Of a stretch of 58,933 bases of DNA, positions 43,387 to 52,482 are shown piece after piece (the first letter of the stretch is position 1; each line of letters starts with the position of its first letter). The notes below the pieces were generated by a model. The model did no database searches, had not been told where the DNA came from, and was given only the letters and a program-made list of their open reading frames with translations. This DNA is from Gammaproteobacteria bacterium. Lineage in GTDB: Bacteria > Pseudomonadota > Gammaproteobacteria > Thiotrichales > Thiotrichaceae. Position numbers and translations under genes: made by a program. The stretch is taken from positions 1-58,933 of the forward strand of contig JAHJJD010000028.1 of the NCBI GenBank assembly GCA_018822845.1. Reading direction: 5' to 3'.

Positions 43387-44115
43387 ATGAGCAAAGTTGC
43401 ACTGGTAACAGGTGGTACTGGCGGTATTGGTAACGCGATTTGCAAGCAATTCGCCGCAGATGGCTACAAGGTTGTCACCACTTATTTCGAACCTGAAGAG
43501 CAAGCCAAAGCATGGCAAGCCAAGCAGGATTATGAAGTCGCCATTTACCCATGCGATGTCAGCAGCTACGACGACTGCGCAAAGCTGAAAGAAGCTGTGG
43601 AAGCGGATTTCGGCCAGGTTGACATCATCGTCAACTGCGCTGGCATCACCCGCGACGCGACTTTCAAGAAAATCACCCCGGCCCACTGGGCTGCCGTCAT
43701 AAAAACCAATCTTGACAGCGTGTTCAACGTCACCCATCAGTTCGTCAACCAGATGGCTGAGCGCGGCTTTGGCCGTGTGATCAACATTTCTTCCATCAAT
43801 GGCCAGAAAGGCCAGTTCGGCCAAACCAACTACAGCGCAGCCAAGGCTGGCGTACATGGCTTCACCATGGCTTTGGCGCAGGAAGTGGCGCGCAAGGGCG
43901 TTACCATCAATACACTGTCTCCCGGCTACATCGCCACCGAAATGGTCATGGCGATCGCCGAAGAAGTGCGTAACAAAATCATTGCACAAATCCCTGTAGG
44001 CCGCTTGGGCACGCCTGAAGAAATGGCCGCAATCGTTTCCTTCCTGGCGTCTGACAATGCAGGCTTCATCACTGGCGCAAACATTTCCGCCAATGGTGGC
44101 CAGTTCATCCATTGA
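43387..44115 (+). CDS. phaB: Acetoacetyl-CoA reductase PhaB, 242 aa
   Basis: PhaB reduces acetoacetyl-CoA to (R)-3-hydroxybutyryl-CoA with NADPH. It is a short-chain dehydrogenase with nucleotide motif VTGGTGGIGNAI at the N-terminus, NCAGITRD, catalytic Ser in NISSINGQKG and YSAAKAG (Tyr, Lys). It ends GANISANGGQFIH, as in PhaB. TAGGAG lies 8 nt upstream of the ATG. It should be co-transcribed with phaA, the repeat in the gap permitting. Confidence 0.97.
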   Translation: MSKVALVTGGTGGIGNAICKQFAADGYKVVTTYFEPEEQAKAWQAKQDYEVAIYPCDVSSYDDCAKLKEAVEADFGQVDIIVNCAGITRDATFKKITPAHWAAVIKTNLDSVFNVTHQFVNQMAERGFGRVINISSINGQKGQFGQTNYSAAKAGVHGFTMALAQEVARKGVTINTLSPGYIATEMVMAIAEEVRNKIIAQIPVGRLGTPEEMAAIVSFLASDNAGFITGANISANGGQFIH

Positions 44116-44292
44116 TGATTGCAGGGGCGAAAAATTTTTCGCCCCTGCCCTCCCTGCACCCCCTTTTGTGCGTCCGCGAACTGTTTTTGTGTACATAACA
44201 AAACATTAAACTATAAAATCAAGGATAAGAGTGTCCTGAAGAGGCATGTCCAGTTATTTTGTTTTACACCACAGCAGGCCAACCTAGAACCC

Positions 44293-44745
44293 ATGGCAGA
44301 AGAACGCATTATCAAGAAATACCCGAACCGTCGTTTGTATGACACGACCCAGAGCTGTTACATCACACTGAACGATGTGCGCGACCTGGTTCTGGCTGAA
44401 ACACCGTTCAAGGTCATTGATCGCCAGTCTGGCGAAGACATTACCCGCAGCATCCTGTTACAGATCATCATGGAGCAGGAATCCGGTGGTTACCCCCTTT
44501 TCAGTGCCGACATACTGGAACAATTCATCCGCAATTACAGCGGTGCTACACGCAAGGGTTTCATGGAATACATGGAGCAAAGTGTTGCACTATTCACCCA
44601 GCAACAAGAAAGCATGCGTGAACAGATGCACAAAGTTCTGGCTGGCACGCCAATGGATGCATGGTTGAAAGTGGGCGAACAGAATATGCAGGCGTGGCAA
44701 AAAATGCAGGAAAGCATTCTCGGCAGCCTGCAACCCAAAAAATAA
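44293..44745 (+). CDS. phaR: Polyhydroxyalkanoate synthesis repressor PhaR, 150 aa
   Basis: The N-terminal DNA-binding domain (RIIKKYPNRRLYDTTQSCYI, then DLVLAETPFKVIDRQSGED) and the PHB-accumulation domain (YSGATRKGFMEYMEQSVALF) define PhaR. The C-terminus is Gln/Met-rich (MQAWQKMQESILGSL). PhaR senses PHB granules and represses phasin and other pha genes, and candidate TGC-N3-GCA sites lie ahead of phaE/phaA and the phasin gene. The ATG at 44293 (MAEERIIKKY) is the family start although its ribosome site is weak. Confidence 0.95.
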   Translation: MAEERIIKKYPNRRLYDTTQSCYITLNDVRDLVLAETPFKVIDRQSGEDITRSILLQIIMEQESGGYPLFSADILEQFIRNYSGATRKGFMEYMEQSVALFTQQQESMREQMHKVLAGTPMDAWLKVGEQNMQAWQKMQESILGSLQPKK

Positions 44746-44753
44746 ACCCACAA

Positions 44754-44782
44754 AAAAAATCGCCCGCTGTGAGGCAGCGGGC
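44754..44782 (-). terminator. Intrinsic terminator of the phasin gene
   Basis: GCCCGCTG, loop TGAGG, CAGCGGGC is an 8-bp GC stem. On the minus strand it is followed by TTTTTTTT (from AAAAAAAA on plus), 85 bp past the phasin stop. On the plus strand there is no T-run. Confidence 0.85.
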
Positions 44783-44867
44783 AATGGAGGATTGGTGAAC
44801 CGGGTAGCTAGAGAGAGGAGAGGAGGAGTTACACCCCGATTCACACGCCGATTGAAATCGGTATCAA

Positions 44868-45371
44868 TTAAGCTGCTTTAGCTTTGGCAGCAGCTTTCTT
44901 GGTAGCTTCAACAGTCTTTTCAGCAGCTTCTTTAGTCATTTCAACAACTTCAGATGTTGCTTTTTCAACTGCTTCAGTAGTCTTTGCAACCGCTTCAGTT
45001 GCAGCTTTCTTGCCAGCTTCTACAGCTTGCTCAGCGCCTTCCTGAGTGTACTTGGCAGCTTCTTCCATGATGGAAGTCAGTTCGTCACGAACAGCTGTCA
45101 GCATTTCAGTTGCTTCACGCATGTTGGCAACCCATTTTTCGCCACAAGAGCGGGTAACTTCCTGTTGCAGAGCGTTCAGTTCGCTCAGGTCTTTTACTTT
45201 CAGGACTGCTTCAGCATTCCTGGAACCCATTTCAACGCAAGACTTGACCAGATCAGCTTGCTTGCCAGCCAGGGTTTCGAAAGTTTTCATGTCCAGGTCG
45301 CCGATCTTCTTGGCAGAAGCCATTGCGCTGTCGCTGAACTGCTTCATGATGTTCATCATTTCGTTTTGCAT
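44868..45371 (-). CDS. phaP: Phasin (PHB granule-associated protein), 167 aa
   Basis: Phasins coat PHB granules and limit their size. The protein is almost entirely helical and has no signal peptide. The N-terminal half (residues 1-100) is the phasin domain, including MNIMKQFSDSAMASAKKIGD and RSCGEKWVANMREATEMLTA. The C-terminal half is a Lys/Ala/Glu-rich heptad repeat (AVEATKKAAAKAKAA type). It is transcribed opposite to phaR. Three TGC-N3-GCA boxes upstream suggest PhaR repression. Confidence 0.9.
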   Translation of the reverse strand: MQNEMMNIMKQFSDSAMASAKKIGDLDMKTFETLAGKQADLVKSCVEMGSRNAEAVLKVKDLSELNALQQEVTRSCGEKWVANMREATEMLTAVRDELTSIMEEAAKYTQEGAEQAVEAGKKAATEAVAKTTEAVEKATSEVVEMTKEAAEKTVEATKKAAAKAKAA

Positions 45372-45412
45372 GGTAAAATCTCCTAGTGATTAAGTATGGT
45401 TCAGTTGTTTTG

Positions 45413-45487
45413 TGCATTGCAGCACTTGATGCAATGCACAATAACTCCGCCCAACATTCATGTCAATACCTTTTTTGTTGCATCGCA
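45413..45487. promoter_or_regulatory. Cluster of three putative PhaR boxes upstream of the phasin gene
   Basis: TGCATTGCA (45413-45421), TGCAATGCA (45430-45438) and TGCATCGCA (45479-45487) all fit TGC-N3-GCA. The first two are inverted copies of each other and form a larger palindrome with GTGCATTGCA and TGCAATGCAC arms. The third shares its core with the box at 41937-41945. Confidence 0.65.
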
Positions 45488-45625
45488 CAAATTCATACAG
45501 GCGTCATCATTCCTTCATCTGCCTTGGTAGCTTGCAGTAGTTGAGGCATAATCGGCCCCGTTCTTGCGTGCAACCATGCAATCAACCTTCAGAAACCCTA
45601 GAAAGCAGACAGAAAGTAGAGCGCC

Positions 45626-48439
45626 ATGACAAACAAACCATTCGACGTTGCCAAACTTCAGGAAAACATCCGCCAGTTCGGGGAGCTACTGGGGGAAATT
45701 ATCCGCGAACAGGAAGGTGAAGCTGTTTACGAGACCGTGGAAAAGCTGCGGCAGGGCTACATTCGCTTGCGCAAAAATAACGATGCTGCCACCCGAACCG
45801 AATTGATGGATTTCATCGACAGTCTGGATGTCGATATGCTGGAGCAGGTTATCCGTGCTTTCAATACGTTCTACATCCTCAACAATATCGTGGAAGAGGA
45901 TTTCCAGCACCGTGAACGCCGCCACCAGATCCAGCAGGGCGATAGCGGATTGTGGCAAGGCTCAATCCGCCGCACCATCCAGGAACTGGCCGCAGATGGC
46001 ATGACGGCAGAGGAACTGCAATCCCTGCTCGACCAGATGCGTTACACCCCGGTATTCACTGCACACCCAACCGAAGCGCGCCGCCGCACCATGATGGAAA
46101 TCCAGCGGCGCATCTTCCTCGTCATCGACCAACTGGATACCAACCAGGATCCGGGTGAACGCGAATCGCTGCTGCGTCACCTCAAAGCGCAAATCCAGCT
46201 CATGTGGCGTACCAACGAAGTACGTACCCGCAAGCCGACTGTGGAAGATGAAATCCGCTACGGTCTGTACTACTTCCGTGAATCACTGTTCGAGGCCATT
46301 CCCACCGTTTACCGCTACTTTGAACGCGCCACCCGCATTGCCTATGGCTGGGGCGAGGTCAACGTACCCAGTTTCCTGCGTTTCGGTTCATGGATCGGCG
46401 GCGACCGTGACGGCAACCCGTTCGTCACCCCTGCCCTGACCCGCCAGGCCATCCGCATGCAGATGCAACTGGCGCTGGAAGAATACCTGCGCCGGGTACG
46501 CGCATTGCGTACTATCCTGTCGCATTCCACCCAGTTCATCACGCCTACCGAGGAATTCAGCAGCTACCTGCACAACGAAGACCAGCGCCTCGGTTTGGGT
46601 GAAGTTGCATTCCACTACGCCAAGGAAAGCTTCCACGAAGAACCCTACCGCCGCCTGCTCAGTATCATGCACCACAAGTTGCAGGAAACACTGGGCACGG
46701 TAAATGCACGCCTGGCAGGCGAACACATCCGCCCTTCCGTCAGTGCCTACACCGATGTCGCCGATTTCATCCACGAGCTATACCTGATCCGCGATTCGCT
46801 ACGCAGCCATGGCGACCATGTAATTGCCGGGCGCGAACTGAAAGACCTGATCCGGCTGGCAGAAACCTGCGGCTTTGGCCTTTACAAGCTCGACATCCGC
46901 CAGGAATCCACCATCCATAGCGAAACGGTGGCGGAAGTCCTGCAACTCTCCAGCCTGTGCAGCAATTATCTGGAACTGCCCGAAGCCGAGCGCATGGAAA
47001 TGCTGGCAGAACTCATCCAGCGCCCACGCCTGCCACTGCCACACCGCCCCAAACTCACTGAACGCACGGCTGAAACGCTGGAAGTGTTCGACAGCATGGT
47101 CGAAATGCGCAACGAAGCCGGAGCTGGCATTTTTGGCGCTTATGTCATTTCCATGACCCACACCGCCAGCCACGTGATGGAAGTGATGCTACTGGCGCGC
47201 ATGGCCGGGCTGATTGGTTACAACGCCAACCGCCAGTTGTTCTGCAACATTCTGGTTTCCCCGCTGTTTGAAACCATCGACGACCTCAAACACATCACCA
47301 GCGTACTCACCAGCCTGATGGAAAATGACACGTACCGCGAACTGCTGGAAGCCTCTGGCAACATGCAGGAAGTCATGCTGGGTTACTCCGACTCGTGCAA
47401 GGATGGCGGCATCCTCGCTTCCAACTGGAACCTGTACAACGCACAGAAGGAAGTCATCGCCCTGACTGACAAATACGGCGTCAAATGCCGCCTGTTCCAC
47501 GGTCGTGGCGGCACTGTTGGCCGGGGCGGTGGCCCTACCCACGAAGCCATCATTGCCCAGCCCCCCGACACCGTACAGGGTCAGATCAAGTTTACCGAAC
47601 AGGGCGAAGTACTGGCGGCCAAATACAGCAACGTGGAAACCGCCGCCTATGAACTGGGCGTCGGAACTACCGGCCTGCTCAAGGCCAGCGTTGGCCTGCT
47701 GAAAAAGCGCGGCCCCTACCCGGATGAATTCCTCGCCGCCATGAACGAGATTGCCGCGATTGGCGAACAGGGCTACCGCCAATTGACTGACTGGACGCCG
47801 GGCCTGATGGATTATTTCTACGAAGCCACCCCGGTACAGGAAATCGCGCTGCTGAACATTGGCTCGCGTCCTTCGCACCGCAAGAAAACCGTGCGCGACA
47901 AAAGCTCCATCCGCGCCATTCCATGGGTATTCGGCTGGGCGCAATCCCGCCATACCCTGCCCGCCTGGTATGGCATCGGTACTGCGCTAGCGCAATTCCG
48001 CGCCGCCAACCCGGACAATGGCAAACTGCTGGAACGCATGTATGCTGAATGGCCTGCCTTCCGCTCCCTGCTCGGCAACGTGCAGATGGCCATGTACAAG
48101 GCAGAAATGGACACCGCCCTGGAATATGCCGAGCTGGCCAATGACCAGGAAAATGCGCAGAAAATATTTGCTGACATCCGTGCAGAATATGAACTGACAA
48201 CGGCAGAAGTCCTCAAGACTGCCCGTCTTGCAAGCCTGATGGAGGAAACGCCATTCCTGCAATACTCATTGCAACGGCGCGACCCGTATCTGGATCCACT
48301 CAACCACATCCAGATCACCCTGATCAGGCGTCACCGCCAGTATGTGCAAGCAAACAACGGCGACACCGACTCTCCCTGGCTGCCTGTCCTGCTCCGCACC
48401 ATCAATGCGATTGCCGCCGGGATGCGCAACACAGGCTAA
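45626..48439 (+). CDS. ppc: Phosphoenolpyruvate carboxylase, 937 aa
   Basis: The enzyme makes oxaloacetate from PEP and bicarbonate and so refills the TCA cycle. The catalytic His is in VFTAHPTEARRRT near residue 146, the glycine-rich loop FHGRGGTVGRGGGPTHEA lies near residue 625, and the C-terminal end MRNTG is family-typical. The length is close to the usual bacterial size. It sits downstream of the PHB cluster on the opposite strand to the phasin gene, with a 254-bp upstream region that also carries the phasin promoter. Confidence 0.97.
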   Translation: MTNKPFDVAKLQENIRQFGELLGEIIREQEGEAVYETVEKLRQGYIRLRKNNDAATRTELMDFIDSLDVDMLEQVIRAFNTFYILNNIVEEDFQHRERRHQIQQGDSGLWQGSIRRTIQELAADGMTAEELQSLLDQMRYTPVFTAHPTEARRRTMMEIQRRIFLVIDQLDTNQDPGERESLLRHLKAQIQLMWRTNEVRTRKPTVEDEIRYGLYYFRESLFEAIPTVYRYFERATRIAYGWGEVNVPSFLRFGSWIGGDRDGNPFVTPALTRQAIRMQMQLALEEYLRRVRALRTILSHSTQFITPTEEFSSYLHNEDQRLGLGEVAFHYAKESFHEEPYRRLLSIMHHKLQETLGTVNARLAGEHIRPSVSAYTDVADFIHELYLIRDSLRSHGDHVIAGRELKDLIRLAETCGFGLYKLDIRQESTIHSETVAEVLQLSSLCSNYLELPEAERMEMLAELIQRPRLPLPHRPKLTERTAETLEVFDSMVEMRNEAGAGIFGAYVISMTHTASHVMEVMLLARMAGLIGYNANRQLFCNILVSPLFETIDDLKHITSVLTSLMENDTYRELLEASGNMQEVMLGYSDSCKDGGILASNWNLYNAQKEVIALTDKYGVKCRLFHGRGGTVGRGGGPTHEAIIAQPPDTVQGQIKFTEQGEVLAAKYSNVETAAYELGVGTTGLLKASVGLLKKRGPYPDEFLAAMNEIAAIGEQGYRQLTDWTPGLMDYFYEATPVQEIALLNIGSRPSHRKKTVRDKSSIRAIPWVFGWAQSRHTLPAWYGIGTALAQFRAANPDNGKLLERMYAEWPAFRSLLGNVQMAMYKAEMDTALEYAELANDQENAQKIFADIRAEYELTTAEVLKTARLASLMEETPFLQYSLQRRDPYLDPLNHIQITLIRRHRQYVQANNGDTDSPWLPVLLRTINAIAAGMRNTG

Positions 48440-48440
48440 C

Positions 48441-48576
48441 AACCCCTCACCCCCCTACCCCCTCTCCCTCAAGGGGCGAGGGGGAGCAAAAAAAAGGCCT
48501 GCTTGTGAGGGCAGACCTTTTCCAAGTATTTATAGCCCCTCGCCCCTTGAGGGAGAGGGGTTGGGGTGAGGGGTAA
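48441..48576. repeat. Bipartite GC-rich repeat element between ppc and erpA
   Basis: The left arm contains CCCCCTCTCCCTCAAGGGGC, the spacer starts GGAGCAAAAAA, and the inverted right arm contains CCCCTTGAGGGAGAGGGG and TTGGGGTGAGGGGTAA. Its spacer includes a terminator for erpA. Confidence 0.9.
48488..48517 (-). terminator. Intrinsic terminator of erpA, located in a repeat spacer
   Basis: On the minus strand GGTCTGC, an 8-nt loop and GCAGGCC form a 7-bp stem (one G-U pair), followed by TTTTTTTT. It lies between the two arms of the bipartite repeat, so the element has been co-opted as a transcription stop for erpA. Confidence 0.75.
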
Positions 48577-48584
48577 TCTTCTGG

Positions 48585-48935
48585 TTACGGGCTGAAAGAA
48601 GAGCCGCAACCACAAGTAGTTGTCGCATTCGGATTGCGAATGACGAACTGGGCACCCTCCAGACCTTCGGAATAATCGATCTCAGCGCCCACCATGTACT
48701 GGAAGCTCATCGGATCAATCAACAGGGTTACACCACCATTTTCGACAGCGGTATCATCCTCGTTCATATTCTCATCAAACGTGAAACCATACTGGAAGCC
48801 GGAACAGCCACCGCCCTGCACAAACACCCGCAATTTCAGATCCGGGTTGCCTTCATCATCAATCAGCGCCTTAACCTTGGTGGCCGCCGCATCTGTAAAA
48901 ACCAGCGGGGAAGGGATAGCTGTTTCAACCGTCAT
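48585..48935 (-). CDS. erpA: Iron-sulfur cluster insertion protein ErpA, 116 aa
   Basis: ErpA is an A-type carrier that delivers [Fe-S] clusters to target proteins. The three conserved cysteines are in [15 protein letters not shown] and [11 protein letters not shown] near the end. The length fits ErpA. It is followed in the genome by a bipartite repeat containing its terminator, and preceded by the bactofilin gene. Confidence 0.96.
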   Translation of the reverse strand: MTVETAIPSPLVFTDAAATKVKALIDDEGNPDLKLRVFVQGGGCSGFQYGFTFDENMNEDDTAVENGGVTLLIDPMSFQYMVGAEIDYSEGLEGAQFVIRNPNATTTCGCGSSFSP

Positions 48936-49002
48936 TTCAATATCTCCTGCATAAAATCATGGTAGTACGTTATCACCCTGGCATGAACAGGGCAATAAAG
49001 CC

Positions 49003-49464
49003 CTATTTCTCGTCGGATGCTGAAGCCGCCGGAGCTGCATAAGCCAACGACTCGGGTTTCTGGCGCACCAGCTTCCCGTTCACCTCGGCACCCACGGCCA
49101 TTTCCAGCAGGTTGTAGTAAACGTCGCCGCAAATACGCGCCTTTTCAAACAGTTCAACCTTGCCGCTGGCAAATACATCACCGTCAATCATGCCGTTCAG
49201 CACCATGCTTGGAACACGTACTTCGCCCTGGATATGGCCATGTTCGCTCAGGATCAGGGTTGCATCATCACCGTCTGCGGCAAGATTACCCTTGATCACG
49301 CCTTCCACATGCAAACCACCGGAGAAACGCAAATCCCCGTCAATGGTGGTTCCCTTGCCAATCAGTGTGTCGACTCTGGCGCTACGAATTTTCTGGTCAT
49401 TGTGACCGCCACTACTGGCAGAACTGCTGGGGTTTTTAGAACCCTTGGCGGATTTTCCGAACAT
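49003..49464 (-). CDS. Bactofilin-family cytoskeletal protein, 153 aa
   Basis: The central domain (residues 30-135) is a beta-helix with short repeated turns such as TLIGKGTTIDGDLRFSGGLH, VEGVIKGNLAADG and GHIQGEVRVPSMVLNGMIDG. This is the signature of bactofilins (polymer-forming cytoskeletal proteins). Flexible Ser/Gly- and Ala-rich tails flank it, as usual. Bactofilins scaffold envelope or cell-shape functions at the inner membrane. It is encoded 3 bp after the membrane protein gene ending at 49468, likely in one transcript. Confidence 0.92.
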   Translation of the reverse strand: MFGKSAKGSKNPSSSASSGGHNDQKIRSARVDTLIGKGTTIDGDLRFSGGLHVEGVIKGNLAADGDDATLILSEHGHIQGEVRVPSMVLNGMIDGDVFASGKVELFEKARICGDVYYNLLEMAVGAEVNGKLVRQKPESLAYAAPAASASDEK

Positions 49465-49467
49465 GCT

Positions 49468-50295
49468 TTACTCCTCTCTGGTAGATACGGTCAGATTGTC
49501 TGCTGACTTGTTAAATGTAGCCCAATCGTAACTTTTAGTCAGACGATCCGGCGAGTCGCCTTCTGCAAGCGTTACCCTTAATTTTACCGATTCTGGTCGA
49601 AAGTCTTTCGGGAATACCAGATTGCCTTCCAGACTTTGGTAATGCTTGACGGCAAAGGCATCCTGTATTTTTTCACCTTCAGGCGTTACATCGCGTTGTG
49701 TAACAGTGACCGTCCTACCATCCTGCTGACCAGCAATGGTAATGACGTACTTGCCATCAAGCACAGTATCGCCACTGCGAATTTGCGCCAGCACCAGATG
49801 GTACTGATAAAGCTTCTGCTCGACTTTCTTGCCCTCGGCATCGACCAGGCGCGGCTTGATGCCGAAATGCTGAATGTGTAAACCTTGTTCCAGTCCGGCA
49901 GGCGACAGGATTTCTTCGTACAACACCAGCTTCTCACGTTCGCTAGAAAGGTCAGCCGCGACTGCGGCAAATTTCTTGCTGAGTTCTTCATTGGCGACAA
50001 TCTGTACCTGTTGCTCCCGCTTGGCGGAAGCCAGCTGTTCCTCCAGGTCGAGGATCGTGCCAGACTGCTTTTTAATCAGCTTTTCCTGCTCATTCATTTT
50101 GCCGCGCAGGGTCAGCGCATGTACCCCGGAGGAATCGGCAGGCGTCAGATAACCACTGAAAAACATCCATGCAGCCAGAGCCAGCAACAACAGCAGGACA
50201 CCCAGCAGCATATACCAGCAGGGCGTGCGTTTATCACTGCCGGTAGGACGAACCTGCACCGTGCCGCGATTCTCAAACTTGTATTCCAGGCTCAT
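49468..50295 (-). CDS. DUF6776-like membrane-anchored coiled-coil protein, 275 aa
   Basis: A cytoplasmic N-terminus is followed by one membrane helix (residues 29-48, MLLGVLLLLLALAAWMFFSG). A coiled coil follows (residues 60-120, EQEKLIKKQSGTILDLEEQL). A periplasmic beta-rich domain (residues 130-265) includes LHIQHFGIKPRL, YQYHLVLAQIRS and GNLVFPKDFRPE. Such proteins are conserved next to bactofilin and argC in gammaproteobacteria. Their role is unknown; an envelope scaffold with the bactofilin is plausible. Confidence 0.8.
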   Translation of the reverse strand: MSLEYKFENRGTVQVRPTGSDKRTPCWYMLLGVLLLLLALAAWMFFSGYLTPADSSGVHALTLRGKMNEQEKLIKKQSGTILDLEEQLASAKREQQVQIVANEELSKKFAAVAADLSSEREKLVLYEEILSPAGLEQGLHIQHFGIKPRLVDAEGKKVEQKLYQYHLVLAQIRSGDTVLDGKYVITIAGQQDGRTVTVTQRDVTPEGEKIQDAFAVKHYQSLEGNLVFPKDFRPESVKLRVTLAEGDSPDRLTKSYDWATFNKSADNLTVSTREE

Positions 50296-50330
50296 GCCAG
50301 CTTACTTGCTTCCATGTACTCAAAAACAGG

Positions 50331-51362
50331 TCAGGGTAACAACCCCGGATTTCCCAGCGCCGTCCGCTCCTCAAGGCCCAACATCAGGTTCATGTTCTGC
50401 ACAGCCTGTCCGGCTGCTCCCTTGACCAGATTGTCGATGACCGAGAGTACCACAACCCGCGATTCATTGCCGGGTCGGTGCACGGCTATCCGGCACACAT
50501 TTGCGCCGCGCACGGAGCGGGTTTCAGGGTGTGAACCGGCAGGCAGGACATCCACGAAGGTTTCCTGGGCGAAACGTTGCTCATACAACGACTGCAAATC
50601 GGCTGCCGCTGTCAGCGTGGTATACAGTGTAGCGTGAATACCCCGAATCATTGGCAGCAAATGGGGGACAAAAGTAGGCTTGACCGGGCAACCTGCGATC
50701 AGCGACAGTGTCTGGGCAATTTCCGGCTGGTGACGATGGCCTGCCACCGCATATGCCTTGAAATTGTCACCCGCTTCTGCCAGCAGGGTATGCACTTCAG
50801 CCTTGCGGCCTGCGCCACTGACGCCAGACTTGGTATCGGCAATCACCTGACTCAGGTCGACCAGCCCGTTTTCGACCAGTGGCAACAAGCCAAGGGTAAC
50901 CGCAGTCGGGTAACAGCCGGGGTTGGCCACCAGCCGCGCACCGCGCACTTGCTCGCGGTTCAGTTCCGGCATGCCGTAGACAGCTTCTTCCACCAGTTGC
51001 GGGCTGGCATGCTGCATGCCATACCATTTTTCCCAGACGGCGATGTCCTTGATGCGGAAGTCGGCAGCCAGGTCGATCACTTTCACGCCTGCATCCAGCA
51101 ACGCCTGTGCGCTTTTCATGGCGACCCCATTCGGGGTGGCGAAAAACACCAGATCGCATTCCGCCAGTTGCTCGTTGGCGGGAGCAGAAAAGTCCAGATC
51201 AAGGAAACCGCGCAGGTTGGGGAACATGGCGTCAACGCGCGTGCCAGCGTGCTCGCGGGAGGTAACGTAAGTGATTTCGACGCCCGGATGGTTAACCAGT
51301 AAACGCAGTAGTTCCACACCCGTATAACCGGTCGCACCGACAATACCAATCTTCCTTTTCAC
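50331..51362 (-). CDS. argC: N-acetyl-gamma-glutamyl-phosphate reductase, 343 aa
   Basis: ArgC carries out the third step of arginine synthesis. The NADP motif [17 protein letters not shown] opens the protein. The catalytic Cys is in [18 protein letters not shown] near residue 149, and [10 protein letters not shown] and AGHRHQPEI are conserved. The length matches the long bacterial type. The argC, bactofilin, erpA order is found in many gammaproteobacteria. A divergent promoter region of 74 bp faces the thioredoxin-like gene. Confidence 0.96.
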   Translation of the reverse strand: MKRKIGIVGATGYTGVELLRLLVNHPGVEITYVTSREHAGTRVDAMFPNLRGFLDLDFSAPANEQLAECDLVFFATPNGVAMKSAQALLDAGVKVIDLAADFRIKDIAVWEKWYGMQHASPQLVEEAVYGMPELNREQVRGARLVANPGCYPTAVTLGLLPLVENGLVDLSQVIADTKSGVSGAGRKAEVHTLLAEAGDNFKAYAVAGHRHQPEIAQTLSLIAGCPVKPTFVPHLLPMIRGIHATLYTTLTAAADLQSLYEQRFAQETFVDVLPAGSHPETRSVRGANVCRIAVHRPGNESRVVVLSVIDNLVKGAAGQAVQNMNLMLGLEERTALGNPGLLP

Positions 51363-51436
51363 AACTCCCCTTTTTCGGCTGACACTAAAAATTCCTGTAT
51401 GATACGCCTTCCTTAACGATTAACAACCATTGCACT

Positions 51437-51940
51437 ATGAAACTGGATACAAAAGGCATCGCCATACTCGCATTCATCGCAGGCATTGTGGCTTTCTTTC
51501 TGCTCTCGCCAAATCAGGGGTTACAAAGCATCCCGCCTGCTACCAACATACAAACCATCGACGGCAAAACCATTGAACTGGATTCGTTGAAAGGCAAACC
51601 TTACCTGCTGACCTTCTGGTCGGTCACATGCCCCGGCTGTGTGGGTGAAATCCCGCACCTGATTGAACTGGAAAAGAAAATGCAGGGAACCGGCTTCCAG
51701 GTCATCGGTGTTGCCATGTCGTATGACACGCCACCGGAGATCAAGGCCATGCAGGAAAAGAAAGGCATGAACTACACCATCGCCTACGACCAAAGCGGCG
51801 AACTGGCCAGTAAATTCGACATTCGGGTTACGCCAACCTCATTCATGATCACTGCCGATGGCAAGATCAAAACCCGCAAAATGGGTGAATGGGATCCTGC
51901 CGAGCTGGAACAGACCGCCCGTGAGATGCTGAAAGGATAA
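51437..51940 (+). CDS. Membrane-anchored TlpA-like thioredoxin-fold protein, 167 aa
   Basis: One N-terminal membrane helix (residues 8-24) tethers a periplasmic thioredoxin domain. The active-site CPGC occurs in WSVTCPGCVGEIPHL near residue 62, and the cis-Pro loop is in VTPTSFMI. TlpA-type proteins reduce disulfides, often for cytochrome c maturation or copper handling. The gene is 3 bp from hemJ and likely co-transcribed, which hints at a link to heme metabolism. Confidence 0.9.
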   Translation: MKLDTKGIAILAFIAGIVAFFLLSPNQGLQSIPPATNIQTIDGKTIELDSLKGKPYLLTFWSVTCPGCVGEIPHLIELEKKMQGTGFQVIGVAMSYDTPPEIKAMQEKKGMNYTIAYDQSGELASKFDIRVTPTSFMITADGKIKTRKMGEWDPAELEQTAREMLKG

Positions 51941-51943
51941 ACC

Positions 51944-52369
51944 ATGTATATCTGGATCAAGGCTATCCATGTCATTTTCATGGTGACATGGTTTGCGGGG
52001 CTGTTTTACCTGCCGCGCCTGTACGTATACCATGCCATGCCGGAAAACAGTGGCAGCTATGAACTGTTCAAGGTAATGGAACGCAGGCTGTTTGCGATCA
52101 TGACGATCGGGGCTGCCATTACGGCAGTATTTGGCTTCACCATGCTGGCATTGAACTGGCAGTATCTGCTGGTAGCAACCCACTGGTTCCATGTCAAACT
52201 GTTGCTGGTGGCGGCATTGTTCGCATATCACTACGCCTGTTACCGCTTGATGATTACTTTCAGGAATGATGCGAATACCCGCACTCACAAGTGGTATCGC
52301 ATGTTTAACGAAGCGCCCAGCGTATTGCTGATCGTGATTGTGATCTTCGCCGTAGTGAAGCCGTTTTGA
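51944..52369 (+). CDS. hemJ: Protoporphyrinogen IX oxidase HemJ, 141 aa
   Basis: HemJ oxidises protoporphyrinogen IX to protoporphyrin IX in heme synthesis. It is a four-helix membrane protein with the conserved His near residue 9 (AIHVIFMVTWFAGLFYLPRL), YVYHAMPEN, WFHVKLLLV and the final FNEAPSVLLIVIVIFAVVKP. The length is standard. A bipartite repeat follows after 10 bp. Confidence 0.95.
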   Translation: MYIWIKAIHVIFMVTWFAGLFYLPRLYVYHAMPENSGSYELFKVMERRLFAIMTIGAAITAVFGFTMLALNWQYLLVATHWFHVKLLLVAALFAYHYACYRLMITFRNDANTRTHKWYRMFNEAPSVLLIVIVIFAVVKPF

Positions 52370-52379
52370 AGACCTGAAG

Positions 52380-52482
52380 AAACCCCTCCTAACCTCCCCT
52401 TGTCAGGGGAGGAACAAGAAGCTTCTGATTCCTCTCTTTCCCCCTCCCCTGACAAGGGGAGGGTCGGGGGGGGGTTTCTTTA
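52380..52482. repeat. Bipartite repeat element, sequence variant
   Basis: The left arm contains CCCTTGTCAGGGGAGG, then the spacer AACAAGAAGCTTCTG, and the inverted right arm contains CCTCCCCTGACAAGGGG. It has the same layout and the same AACAAGAA spacer start as the other elements, but a different arm core (TTGTCAGG). It lies between convergent hemJ and rppH. Confidence 0.85.

Noticed and set aside
43273-44196. A 307-codon minus-strand frame opposite phaB
   Set aside because: PhaB is complete and conserved on the plus strand. The antisense frame has no recognisable domain and starts inside a repeat region.
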